From assembly GCA_946627725.1 (NCBI GenBank), contig CAMOVW010000006.1, positions 1-37,213 on the forward strand: 37,213 bases of DNA, in the 5' to 3' direction. The notes under the pieces were generated by a model. It did no database searches, was not told the DNA's origin, and saw nothing but the letters and a program-made list of their open reading frames with translations. This DNA is from an uncultured Clostridia bacterium. GTDB lineage: Bacteria; Bacillota; Clostridia; Oscillospirales; Acutalibacteraceae. Both the position numbers and the translations under genes were made by a program. Shown here one piece after another: positions 29,475 to 35,050 of this stretch (its first letter is position 1; the number at the start of each line of letters is the position of its first letter).

Positions 29475-29696
29475 TTATTCGATCTCGATCATTTCCGCAT
29501 CCGCTTTGCGGATCGAAAGCTCATAGCCACGCACCGTAACCTCCACCGGGTCGCCGAGCGGCGCCACTTTGCGGATATACACCGGGGTGTGCTTGGTGAT
29601 CCCCATGTCCATGATGCGGCGTTTCACCGCGCCTTCGCCGTGGAGCTTCACCACTGTGACTGTTTCGCCGATGTTCGCGTCTCTGAGTGTTTTCAC
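29475..29696 (-). CDS. feoA: FeoA domain protein
   Basis: 73 aa with the SH3-like FeoA pattern: 'LRDANIGETVTVVKLHGEGAVKRRIMDMGI', 'TPVYIRKVAPLGDPVEVTVRGYELSIRKADAEMIEIE'. The 'R.(L/I)..MGI..G/T.V' and 'PLGDP(V/I)....G..L.(L/I)R' blocks are the hallmark. FeoA is a small cytosolic partner of FeoB. It is the second of two tandem feoA genes, 27 bases after the first, with GGAGGAAAC before the ATG. Confidence 0.93.
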   Translation of the reverse strand: MKTLRDANIGETVTVVKLHGEGAVKRRIMDMGITKHTPVYIRKVAPLGDPVEVTVRGYELSIRKADAEMIEIE

Positions 29697-29723
29697 TGTT
29701 GTTTCCTCCTATGTATAAAAGTT

Positions 29724-29936
29724 TTATACCATAATTTTACGGGCAAGCGCTTTGTCCACGGCTACGCGGCTCTCCTTGACCTTTACGATCAGGTTGCCCG
29801 CCAACGTACTTACGATACAGACCTCGCCGCCCACATTGAAGCCCAGCGTTTCCAGATGCTGTTTGACCTCCGGACTGCCGCCGATTTTCTTGATGATCTG
29901 CGGCTGACCGACGTCGGCCATGCTGAGAGGTATCAT
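29724..29936 (-). CDS. feoA: FeoA domain protein, first copy
   Basis: 70 aa, a second FeoA-type SH3 domain: 'MADVGQPQIIKKIGGSPEVKQHLETLGFNVGGEVCIVSTLAGNLIVKVKESRVAVDKALARKIMV'-like pattern with 'LETLGF..GGEV' and 'VKESRVA(V/L)D..LA..I'. This is the variant that accompanies a standard FeoA in many Firmicute feo operons. It is the first gene of the operon, with GGGGGAAATA before the ATG, directly downstream of the operator region. Confidence 0.92.
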   Translation of the reverse strand: MIPLSMADVGQPQIIKKIGGSPEVKQHLETLGFNVGGEVCIVSTLAGNLIVKVKESRVAVDKALARKIMV

Positions 29937-29959
29937 ATTATTTCCCCCTGTTTATATTA

Positions 29960-30074
29960 TTAGCATAAGCTAACTAATGTCTTAAAAGAAATGGTTAGTG
30001 AATCCTAACCGACAAATCGAAGAAAAGTGGTTAGTAATTCCTAACCACCCCATATTATAGTTAGCTTCCGCTAA
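29960..30074. promoter_or_regulatory. Four DtxR/MntR-type palindromes between feoA and the regulator gene
   Basis: TTAGCATAAGCTAA (29960-29973), GGTTAGTGAATCCTAACC (29993-30010), GTGGTTAGTAATTCCTAACCAC (30027-30048) and TTAGCTTCCGCTAA (30061-30074). All are inverted repeats of a TTAG half-site with four- or six-base centres. The multiplicity and position between a metal transporter operon and a DtxR-family gene point strongly to the regulator encoded at 30166 as the ligand. Confidence 0.85.
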
Positions 30075-30082
30075 TTTGTCAA
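30054..30082 (-). promoter_or_regulatory. Consensus promoter of the feo operon
   Basis: On the minus strand TTGACA (30082-30077), 17 bases, TATAAT (30059-30054) is a perfect sigma-A promoter. Its spacer is filled by the palindrome ATTAGCGGAAGCTAAC, so a bound repressor would block polymerase. The third palindrome lies over the expected transcription start. Confidence 0.88.
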
Positions 30083-30105
30083 GATGTTTTTCAAACTTTT
30101 TTTGC

Positions 30106-30134
30106 TTGATTTTCATTCTTGCATATGGTATGCT
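30106..30134 (+). promoter_or_regulatory. Promoter of the DtxR-family gene
   Basis: TTGATT (30106-30111), 17 bases, TATGCT (30129-30134), 31 bases before the ATG. A half-site GCTAAC lies at the expected start of transcription. The full palindromes are upstream of this promoter, so autorepression is less clear than repression of feo. Confidence 0.65.
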
Positions 30135-30165
30135 ATTGCTAACTGAAGAACCGGGAGGTGTTTTT

Positions 30166-30537
30166 ATGGCGTTGCATGAATCCGGAGAGATGTATCTGGA
30201 AACAATCTATATTCTTACGCAACGGTCCGATTCCGTCCGCAGCATTGACGTCGGCGAGTATATGGGGTATTCAAAACCGTCCGTCAGCCGGGCCGTCGGT
30301 CTGTTGAAAAAAGACGGCTACATTGTTATAGATGAAAAAGGATATATCAACCTGACCGAAACGGGCAGACAGAAAGCAGAACAGATCTATGAACGCCATC
30401 TGATCCTTACTTCGTTGTTTCAGAATCTCGGCGTGGACGAGGAGACAGCCTCCGAGGACGCCTGCCGGATTGAGCACTATCTCAGCGATAAGACCTTCAA
30501 TGCGATTAAGGCGCATATGAACAAATACAAATCCTGA
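30166..30537 (+). CDS. DtxR/MntR-family metal-dependent transcriptional regulator
   Basis: 123 aa from the ATG at 30166, with the ribosome site GGGAGGTG; the track adds 30 residues from the promoter region. It begins 'MALHESGEMYLETIYILTQ', typical of the MntR/IdeR group. The winged helix 'VRSIDVGEYMGYSKPSVSRAVGLLKKDGYIVIDEKGYINLTETGR' follows, then the dimerisation/metal region with 'ERHLILTSLF', 'DEETASEDACRIEHYLSD'. The Glu, His and Cys residues in 'ERH' and 'DACRIEH' are those that bind Fe(II) or Mn(II) in the family. It lacks the SH3 domain of DtxR, as usual for Firmicutes. It is divergent from feo and probably represses feo and the DUF3793-ABC operon. Confidence 0.93.
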   Translation: MALHESGEMYLETIYILTQRSDSVRSIDVGEYMGYSKPSVSRAVGLLKKDGYIVIDEKGYINLTETGRQKAEQIYERHLILTSLFQNLGVDEETASEDACRIEHYLSDKTFNAIKAHMNKYKS

Positions 30538-30573
30538 TACTTGTTTTCGCTGCCCAAACAGAGGAACGTATAA

Positions 30574-30747
30574 TTAAATTATGACCGGTTTTCTGCAAGG
30601 TTGTTCTTTGATTATGCGGACCAATATTTGAGCCGGGCACAGCAGGAAGTTGCCCCTAAATCGACCTTCTTTCTCTTGTTGCAGTATGAAATGATAAATC
30701 GTAACAAATCATTTAACACAAGAATAATAGAAGACCCCAAAGAATAG
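30574..30747 (+). pseudogene. Open frame without a start codon, possible gene remnant
   Basis: 58 codons between two stops read 'NYDRFSARLFFDYADQYL...', ending 'SFNTRIIEDPKE'. The composition looks protein-like, but there is no start codon near the 5' end and no ribosome site. It may be the tail of a lost gene. No family is recognised. The rest of the 30538-30756 gap shows nothing else. Confidence 0.25.
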
Positions 30748-30756
30748 CTTTTTTGT

Positions 30757-30786
30757 CCCGTTGCGAACTACTCGCGACGGGATTTT
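30757..30786 (+). terminator. Intrinsic terminator upstream of lexA-like gene
   Basis: CCCGTTGCG and CGCGACGGG form a nine-base stem (one G-U) around AACTACT, followed by ATTTTT. It would stop read-through from the regulator gene or the remnant above before the LexA promoter. Confidence 0.8.
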
Positions 30787-30799
30787 TCATGTTAAGGTA

Positions 30800-30858
30800 T
30801 TGACAAAACAAATGTTCTATGTTATTCTGATAATAGAATATGTTATTCTGTTAATGAA
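30800..30858 (+). promoter_or_regulatory. Promoter and operators of the LexA-like gene
   Basis: TTGACA (30800-30805), 17 bases, TATTCT (30823-30828). The -10 is one arm of the palindrome TATTCT-GATAAT-AGAATA, and the motif GTTATTCTG[AT]TAAT occurs twice, at 30821 and 30842. Autorepression by the LexA-like protein is very likely. The motif recurs at 33817. Confidence 0.8.
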
Positions 30859-30878
30859 CAATAAAGGAGGCAACACCG

Positions 30879-31496
30879 ATGGCAAGGCCGAAGAATTATG
30901 AAAGAATGGAAGCCATTCTGGAGTATTTAACGGAGTATATGACGGAACATCAGATCCAGCCGACCGTGGCGCAGATCGCGGAGCGTTTTCAATTTTCCAC
31001 CAGTATCGTGCACCGGTATCTGAAGGATCTTGCACGGGAGCAAAAGCTCGGTTATGAAAACGGCGTCATAACGCTAAAGGTTGGAAACCGCATCCAGTAC
31101 AATTCCACCAAGTGCCTTGCGTTGGATAATATCGGTTCCTGCGGCCCCGGCACGGTGGAAGAACAGCACGTGATCGCGTTCAACATGCTGTCCCCCTTTT
31201 ATTTTCCGGAGAAGAATCTCGTATCGATCACAGCTGCCGGCGATTCCATGGAGAACGCGGGGATCTCTTCCGGCGATACGCTGTTTATTGAAATCGGTGC
31301 CGAACCCGCGAAAGGTGATATCGTCGCCGCGCTTGACGACGAGGGCGAAACGCAGATCAAACGGCTGCGTGGTTATCGAAAGAACGGACAGCCGATTCTT
31401 GCTTATGAGAACGATGCCTGCTATCCCGGAAAGGTCGTTAAAAAGAACATCGTCCGCATTCAGGGCGTCGTTCGGCATATTCTGAAGCATTGCTGA
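30879..31496 (+). CDS. LexA-like repressor with S24 autoprotease domain
   Basis: 205 aa. The N-terminal winged helix (residues 1-65) contains 'PTVAQIAERFQFSTSIVHRYLKDLARE'. The S24 domain has the nucleophile in 'AAGDSMENAGI' (Ser123) and the general base Lys161 in 'TQIKRL'. The self-cleavage site is probably Cys88-Gly89 in 'IGSCGPG', a Cys-Gly bond as in UmuD where LexA has Ala-Gly. The protein should repress its own promoter and be inactivated by RecA filaments on DNA damage. The ribosome site AAAGGAGG precedes the ATG. It leads an operon with DUF6076 and a sigma-like gene, unlike the usual lexA context. Confidence 0.9.
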   Translation: MARPKNYERMEAILEYLTEYMTEHQIQPTVAQIAERFQFSTSIVHRYLKDLAREQKLGYENGVITLKVGNRIQYNSTKCLALDNIGSCGPGTVEEQHVIAFNMLSPFYFPEKNLVSITAAGDSMENAGISSGDTLFIEIGAEPAKGDIVAALDDEGETQIKRLRGYRKNGQPILAYENDACYPGKVVKKNIVRIQGVVRHILKHC

Positions 31497-31510
31497 ACGG
31501 AGGAAAACCG

Positions 31511-32662
31511 GTGGTAAAAGCTTATGACTATATCGTTGCGGATTACGCCGGAAACAAGGTTAAGGTCAACGGTGAAGAGTACAAGGTCGGCGCATGCTGC
31601 GTCGATCTTCTGAACTCTTTTAACGGGCCGGAAGAGGAAAAAGCGTTTGAAGAGCTTTCCTTGAGAATCCGTGAAGAATCCGCCGTACTTGAATCTGACG
31701 TTATTCCGCAGGAAGCCCTGGACGCTCTCGGCGCGGATATCGTTTCTCTTCTTCGGCTCGTAAAAAACGTGCATCCGTTTACGGCGTTTGCGGCGGATAC
31801 GCAGCTTGATGCGGTCAGGGGCGCTTTTTCTGCCGATGATGCAATCAGATTTCGCAGACTCTACAACGAATGCTGCGTGACCGCATCCTATACAGGCATG
31901 TCCCCGTATGAGGTCCTTCGCGAAAATCGCCCGGATCTCGACGCCAAGCTCTTTTTCGACATGGCGGCGAACAGTCTCAAGTTGTTTAAAAATCTGACCG
32001 TGTTATACGGCGAATTATATCTGGATTTTATATATTCAAAACGAAAGATCGGCGCGCTGGCGGATCAGTTCTGCGCGCTTCCCAAGGCGGACGCGGAGCA
32101 CATGATGCCGATCGCGTTTGAAACGCTGCCGAAAGTCGCGACGCAAACGAAGACGCAGTTCGTAAAGGCGGATTTCTCCGGCAGGAACAAATCCCAACTG
32201 GCGAACAGGTTATATTTCAGCCGATATATCGATTTTATCTTTTACGATTTTTATCATGGGCTCGGTTTCGGGCACTATCCGCGTAAATGCGAGATCTGCG
32301 GCAAGTTTTATCTGAAGACGGACAGCCGCCCGCAGCGGTACTGCAGCGGCTTATCCGGGATCACAGGCAGAAACCACAGGGTGCTGACCTGCAGGGCGGT
32401 CGGCAAACGCCGCGGAGAAAAGGAGCGCGCAGTAAACGATTCTATCCTGATCGTATATAAAAGAGTTCGCGACGGTATCCGGCAGGACGAACACAGAGGT
32501 AATATTTCAGCTGAGCTCTCTAAATTTGCAAAAATAGAGGCCCAAAATTGTAAGGAAAAAGCAATTCACGATACTGCTTACGCAAACGGCGCGTACGTTA
32601 CGGATATGAACAAAGACAGATTTTACGCCGCCGCACCGTCGGGCGGTTTCGGTTCGGCATAG
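31511..32662 (+). CDS. DUF6076-like protein with zinc-ribbon
   Basis: 383 aa from the GTG at 31511, preceded by ACGGAGGAAAACC; the track's TTG at 31490 overlaps the lexA stop and lacks a ribosome site. It starts 'KAYDYIVADYAGNKVKVNGEEYKVG', continues with a helical middle, and near residue 260 has 'PRKCEICGKFYLKTDSRPQRYCSG' (CxxC...C), a zinc-finger-like motif typical of DUF6076 proteins. A basic stretch 'GKRRGEKERA' follows. The function is unknown. It lies 14 bases after the lexA-like stop and is co-expressed with it. Confidence 0.7.
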   Translation: MVKAYDYIVADYAGNKVKVNGEEYKVGACCVDLLNSFNGPEEEKAFEELSLRIREESAVLESDVIPQEALDALGADIVSLLRLVKNVHPFTAFAADTQLDAVRGAFSADDAIRFRRLYNECCVTASYTGMSPYEVLRENRPDLDAKLFFDMAANSLKLFKNLTVLYGELYLDFIYSKRKIGALADQFCALPKADAEHMMPIAFETLPKVATQTKTQFVKADFSGRNKSQLANRLYFSRYIDFIFYDFYHGLGFGHYPRKCEICGKFYLKTDSRPQRYCSGLSGITGRNHRVLTCRAVGKRRGEKERAVNDSILIVYKRVRDGIRQDEHRGNISAELSKFAKIEAQNCKEKAIHDTAYANGAYVTDMNKDRFYAAAPSGGFGSA

Positions 32663-32680
32663 CAACGGGAGGTTGAATCG

Positions 32681-33766
32681 TTGTACGAGGTTTACGAAAA
32701 AGATTACGACGAAAGCGAATTTGAATACGATTACGACGGCGAGGCCCCGGACGAGGAAGACGATTACTTTGCCGAAACAGAAAACGGAGACGATGATGAG
32801 GACGACCGCCCGAAAAGGAAAAAGGAGAAGGACGAAGAGGTCCGCGTAGACCCCTACCGTTTTTTGCGCAAGGCCTGTCCGGTTGAAAAGGCAACGATCC
32901 CCGGTTGCAATATGAACGATACGATGCAGCGGCATATTGAAAACTATCTCGCTGATGGAAAAGAAATGTCGCTGAATTATTTTTTTTCGGTCAGCGAACC
33001 GTTGATCAATCTGGCAGTGTCGGCCTTTGAGGTCCGTTATCACGTCAAGGGCTGCTTTGAGGATCTGAAAAGCGCATATCTGAATGGGATAATGAAGGCG
33101 CTGCAGAAGTACGACGTCAAAAAAGAAAAGGTGTTTTTTGATTACGCGAAGCATTACGGCAAAACCGAAATGCATGAGTTCGTGCGGACCAGCTATTGCA
33201 GGCATTCGGTCCCGTCGAAATATCAATACAAAAAGCTGCGGGACGTGATGCGGTTCTATCGTGAATACGGAAGCAGATCCGACGACGAGGCCATTGAAAA
33301 GATCGCACAGGCGGCGGAGGTCTCTCCGGAAGAGGCGCGCCGATACTTACTTGCCGGGGACCGAAACACCCGTTTCGTGGATTATTACTACATGGGGCCC
33401 GATCCGGACGCGGAGGACGAGGATCTCACCTGTGAGGATCTTGTCGGCGATTATTCGCTGAACCCCGAAACGGTTTTCTTTGAGACGATGCGCGCGGACG
33501 CCGTGATGGAAGCGTATGATTCTCTTACCTACCGGGAGAAGGAAATGGTCGCGATGGACCTCTCTTTCTGCTCCGAGTGCCTGCAGCCGGAAATGATTAT
33601 AAATAAAAAGGGAGAACGCGAACCAAAGCCCCTGCACGCAAATTCCTACGTCAGCATTGCGGAGGCGTTTGAAATGGAGGATGGCAACTGGGCGAAGCAC
33701 ATCATCGACGGCGCGTACGACAAAATGCGCAAGCAGCTGTTGGCGTCCGAATACTTTACGGATTAA
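32681..33766 (+). CDS. Divergent sigma-70-family factor with acidic N-terminus
   Basis: 361 aa with a TTG start preceded by ACGGGAGG. Residues 1-50 are extremely acidic ('EAPDEEDDYFAETENGDDDEDD'). Residues about 125-170 resemble sigma region 2 ('DLKSAYLNGIMKALQKYDVKKEKVFFDYAKHYGK.EM'), 204-225 region 3 ('IEKIAQAAEVSPEEARRYL'), and 280-355 region 4 ('LTYREKEMVAMDL' and 'SIAEAFEMEDGNWAKHIIDGAYDKMRKQL'). It is the third gene of the LexA operon, 18 bases after DUF6076, so it should be derepressed by DNA damage. The acidic domain might mimic DNA or restrain the factor. Call based on motif order; a non-sigma relative is possible. Confidence 0.7.
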   Translation: MYEVYEKDYDESEFEYDYDGEAPDEEDDYFAETENGDDDEDDRPKRKKEKDEEVRVDPYRFLRKACPVEKATIPGCNMNDTMQRHIENYLADGKEMSLNYFFSVSEPLINLAVSAFEVRYHVKGCFEDLKSAYLNGIMKALQKYDVKKEKVFFDYAKHYGKTEMHEFVRTSYCRHSVPSKYQYKKLRDVMRFYREYGSRSDDEAIEKIAQAAEVSPEEARRYLLAGDRNTRFVDYYYMGPDPDAEDEDLTCEDLVGDYSLNPETVFFETMRADAVMEAYDSLTYREKEMVAMDLSFCSECLQPEMIINKKGEREPKPLHANSYVSIAEAFEMEDGNWAKHIIDGAYDKMRKQLLASEYFTD

Positions 33767-33795
33767 TCCTTTTTTCAAGTCTGTTATCGTTTGGT

Positions 33796-33840
33796 TTGAC
33801 TTCGTTGGAGATTTTTGTTATACTGATAATGTAACAAAAA
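33796..33840 (+). promoter_or_regulatory. Orphan promoter overlapped by a LexA-type operator
   Basis: TTGACT (33796-33801), 17 bases, TATACT (33819-33824) is a strong sigma-A promoter on the plus strand. GTTATACTGATAATGTAAC matches the motif at the LexA-like promoter, and TTTTTGTTA...TAACAAAAA is a perfect nine-base inverted repeat around it. No plus-strand gene follows; the transcript would run antisense to the DUF6809 and excisionase-like genes. Confidence 0.65.
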
Positions 33841-33889
33841 AAGGCCCCTGCCTATCTGATATTTCCATAATACCAAACAAACAGGGGCT
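33835..33889 (-). terminator. Terminator of the DUF6809 operon
   Basis: On the minus strand GCCCCTG and CAGGGGC form a seven-base stem with a 31-base loop, followed by CTTTTTTTG. It lies 16 bases past the DUF6809 stop. The large loop is unusual for an intrinsic terminator. Confidence 0.6.
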
Positions 33890-33904
33890 TGTTGAATGTA
33901 TTGA

Positions 33905-34204
33905 TTACAGCTTTTTCATTAAGTCCCGATACGGCGTGTCGGTATTCACAAACGCATCATACGTAAACGCCGCGCCGAGGCGGAAGCCGACGATGAAGCT
34001 GTCCAGCTCCGAGATCGTATCCAGCTCGCCCTGTGCGTCCATGATTCTTTCAAGCACGCCGCGCTGTTCATCGGGTAAAGCGTTTTCTATCCCCGGCCAG
34101 TGATCCGTGATAAAGGTTCTCAGCTTATCTGCGCGGCTGCCGGGTTTCACCGTCCGCGCCTGTGGATCGACGTTGCCGAAGAACAGATTTTCAAGGAAGC
34201 TCAT
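33905..34204 (-). CDS. DUF6809-like protein
   Basis: 99 aa: 'MSFLENLFFGNVDPQARTVKPGS' at the start, a helical middle ('LPDEQRGVLERIMDAQGEL'), and 'LDSFIVGFRLGAAFTYDAF' near the end. These match the small clostridial family I know as DUF6809 ('LE.L.YGN..P.E', 'E...F..GF.LGA.L..E'). It is soluble and of unknown function, often present on mobile elements. It overlaps the excisionase-like gene upstream by 14 bases and is co-translated with it. Confidence 0.72.
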   Translation of the reverse strand: MSFLENLFFGNVDPQARTVKPGSRADKLRTFITDHWPGIENALPDEQRGVLERIMDAQGELDTISELDSFIVGFRLGAAFTYDAFVNTDTPYRDLMKKL

Positions 34205-34472
34205 TTTCGGAACCTCCCTTCGGCATACGGATCGGAAGCTTCGCCTTCAGCTTCAAACGGTAAAGCTTATAGTGCTTGCTCATCACATAATCGATCACGC
34301 AGGTTTTCGGAATCATGTAACCGTGGTCGATCACGAAGTGCCGTACCACGTTTTCGCGCATCAGCTTTCGGGCGGTGTTATCGCCGATCCCGCCGAGCAT
34401 CTTGCAGAATTGCGGAAGCGTTACCACGTCGGGATACTCCGCAAAAAGGGCTTCGTACTGTGTTCTTGTCAT
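34191..34472 (-). CDS. Excisionase/MerR-like DNA-binding protein
   Basis: 93 aa from the ATG at 34472 (AAGAAGG about ten bases upstream); the 148-aa track frame extends into non-coding DNA. 'PDVVTLPQFCKMLGGIGDNTARKLMRENVVRHFVIDHGYMIPKTCVIDYVM' is the winged-helix pattern of excisionases and helix-turn-helix DNA-binding proteins. The C-terminus is basic ('YRLKLKAKLPIRMPKGG'). A nearby tRNA-end fragment fits a role in excision of an integrated element, but no integrase gene is visible in the window. Confidence 0.7.
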   Translation of the reverse strand: MTRTQYEALFAEYPDVVTLPQFCKMLGGIGDNTARKLMRENVVRHFVIDHGYMIPKTCVIDYVMSKHYKLYRLKLKAKLPIRMPKGGSENELP

Positions 34473-34776
34473 ATGCAAAACCTTCTTTTTTATTGATTTA
34501 TCGATGGCAGAAGGTTTATTGAAGATATGATTTGTAAAACATTTTGAAAAATGTGGCATTGATTTGTCACCGGTTTGACACCAAAGGGTTCGCTGCTTTT
34601 CCAAGGGGTTGCCACCAGCCCGAATCACCGGACACACAAGACTTTTCCGCGCTTCATCATCGGATTTATCATGTTGCGCCGTTCGGAACCGGTGTCCGCT
34701 GTGTTCCGTCAGCTTCCGTCAGATGCGCTTCACATTCCGCGTTTCGAGCAAAACTTAAAATCTCGTTCAAGCAATT
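34473..34776. other. Non-coding stretch, no supported gene
   Basis: About 300 bases between the excisionase-like gene and the tRNA fragment. The short ORFs in the track have no ribosome sites. It presumably contains the promoter of the minus-strand pair and, if the element model is right, the end of an integrated element. I see no clear promoter or repeat. Confidence 0.4.
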
Positions 34777-34808
34777 GAGTACCGGTTCGATCCCGGTCAC
34801 CAGCACCA
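34777..34808 (+). other. tRNA 3'-end fragment, probable attachment site
   Basis: ACCGGTTCGATCCCGGT is a complete T-arm (five-base stem, TTCGATC loop), followed by an acceptor strand CACCAGCA and CCA. No matching 5' half (GCTGGTG) lies in the preceding 100 bases, so this is only the 3' third of a tRNA gene. A strong terminator follows four bases later, as for a real tRNA gene. Tyrosine-recombinase elements leave exactly such fragments at their far end. Confidence 0.7.
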
Positions 34809-34811
34809 CAT

Positions 34812-34857
34812 CGGTACGCAGGCTATGATACAATAGCTTGCGTACCGTTTAATTTTT
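34812..34857 (+). terminator. Strong intrinsic terminator after the tRNA fragment
   Basis: CGGTACGCAGGCTAT and ATAGCTTGCGTACCG form a 15-base stem (one G-U) with a GATACA loop, followed by TTTAATTTTT. It most likely belonged to the original tRNA transcript. Confidence 0.9.
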
Positions 34858-34886
34858 CCTGTGCTGAAAAGCCTTGCTACAAGGGC

Positions 34887-34935
34887 AAAGCGAGACAGGT
34901 GGGTTCATTTCTGAATTCCAGCTGTCTCGCTTTTT
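34887..34935. terminator. Long hairpin AAAGCGAGACAG / CTGTCTCGCTTT
   Basis: A perfect 12-base inverted repeat with a 23-base loop, followed by TT on the plus strand. It may be a terminator or the end of a repeated element. It lies between the tRNA terminator and the CotH gene; strand unclear. Confidence 0.55.
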
Positions 34936-34959
34936 AAATTTATGCCCGAAAAATTGATA

Positions 34960-34975
34960 GAGTGAACATTCACTC
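34960..34975. promoter_or_regulatory. Palindrome GAGTGAA-CA-TTCACTC, TetR-operator-like
   Basis: A perfect seven-base inverted repeat with a two-base centre. TetR-family operators in Firmicutes often have this form (AGTGAA.N.TTCACT). No TetR-family gene is in the window, and no promoter is obvious beside it; the CotH gene ends 75 bases away. It could be a relic of a lost regulator gene. Confidence 0.45.
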
Positions 34976-35050
34976 ATTTGAACCCACCCCTATACTTTTT
35001 AATTATTCATATGGGCGTGTTCTTTTTCAATTAATGTTTATCTTACTTCC

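Noticed and set aside
34700-34808. A complete tRNA gene
   Set aside because: Only the T-arm and 3' acceptor strand can be found. No 5' acceptor (GCTGGTG), D-arm or anticodon arm precedes it at the right distance.
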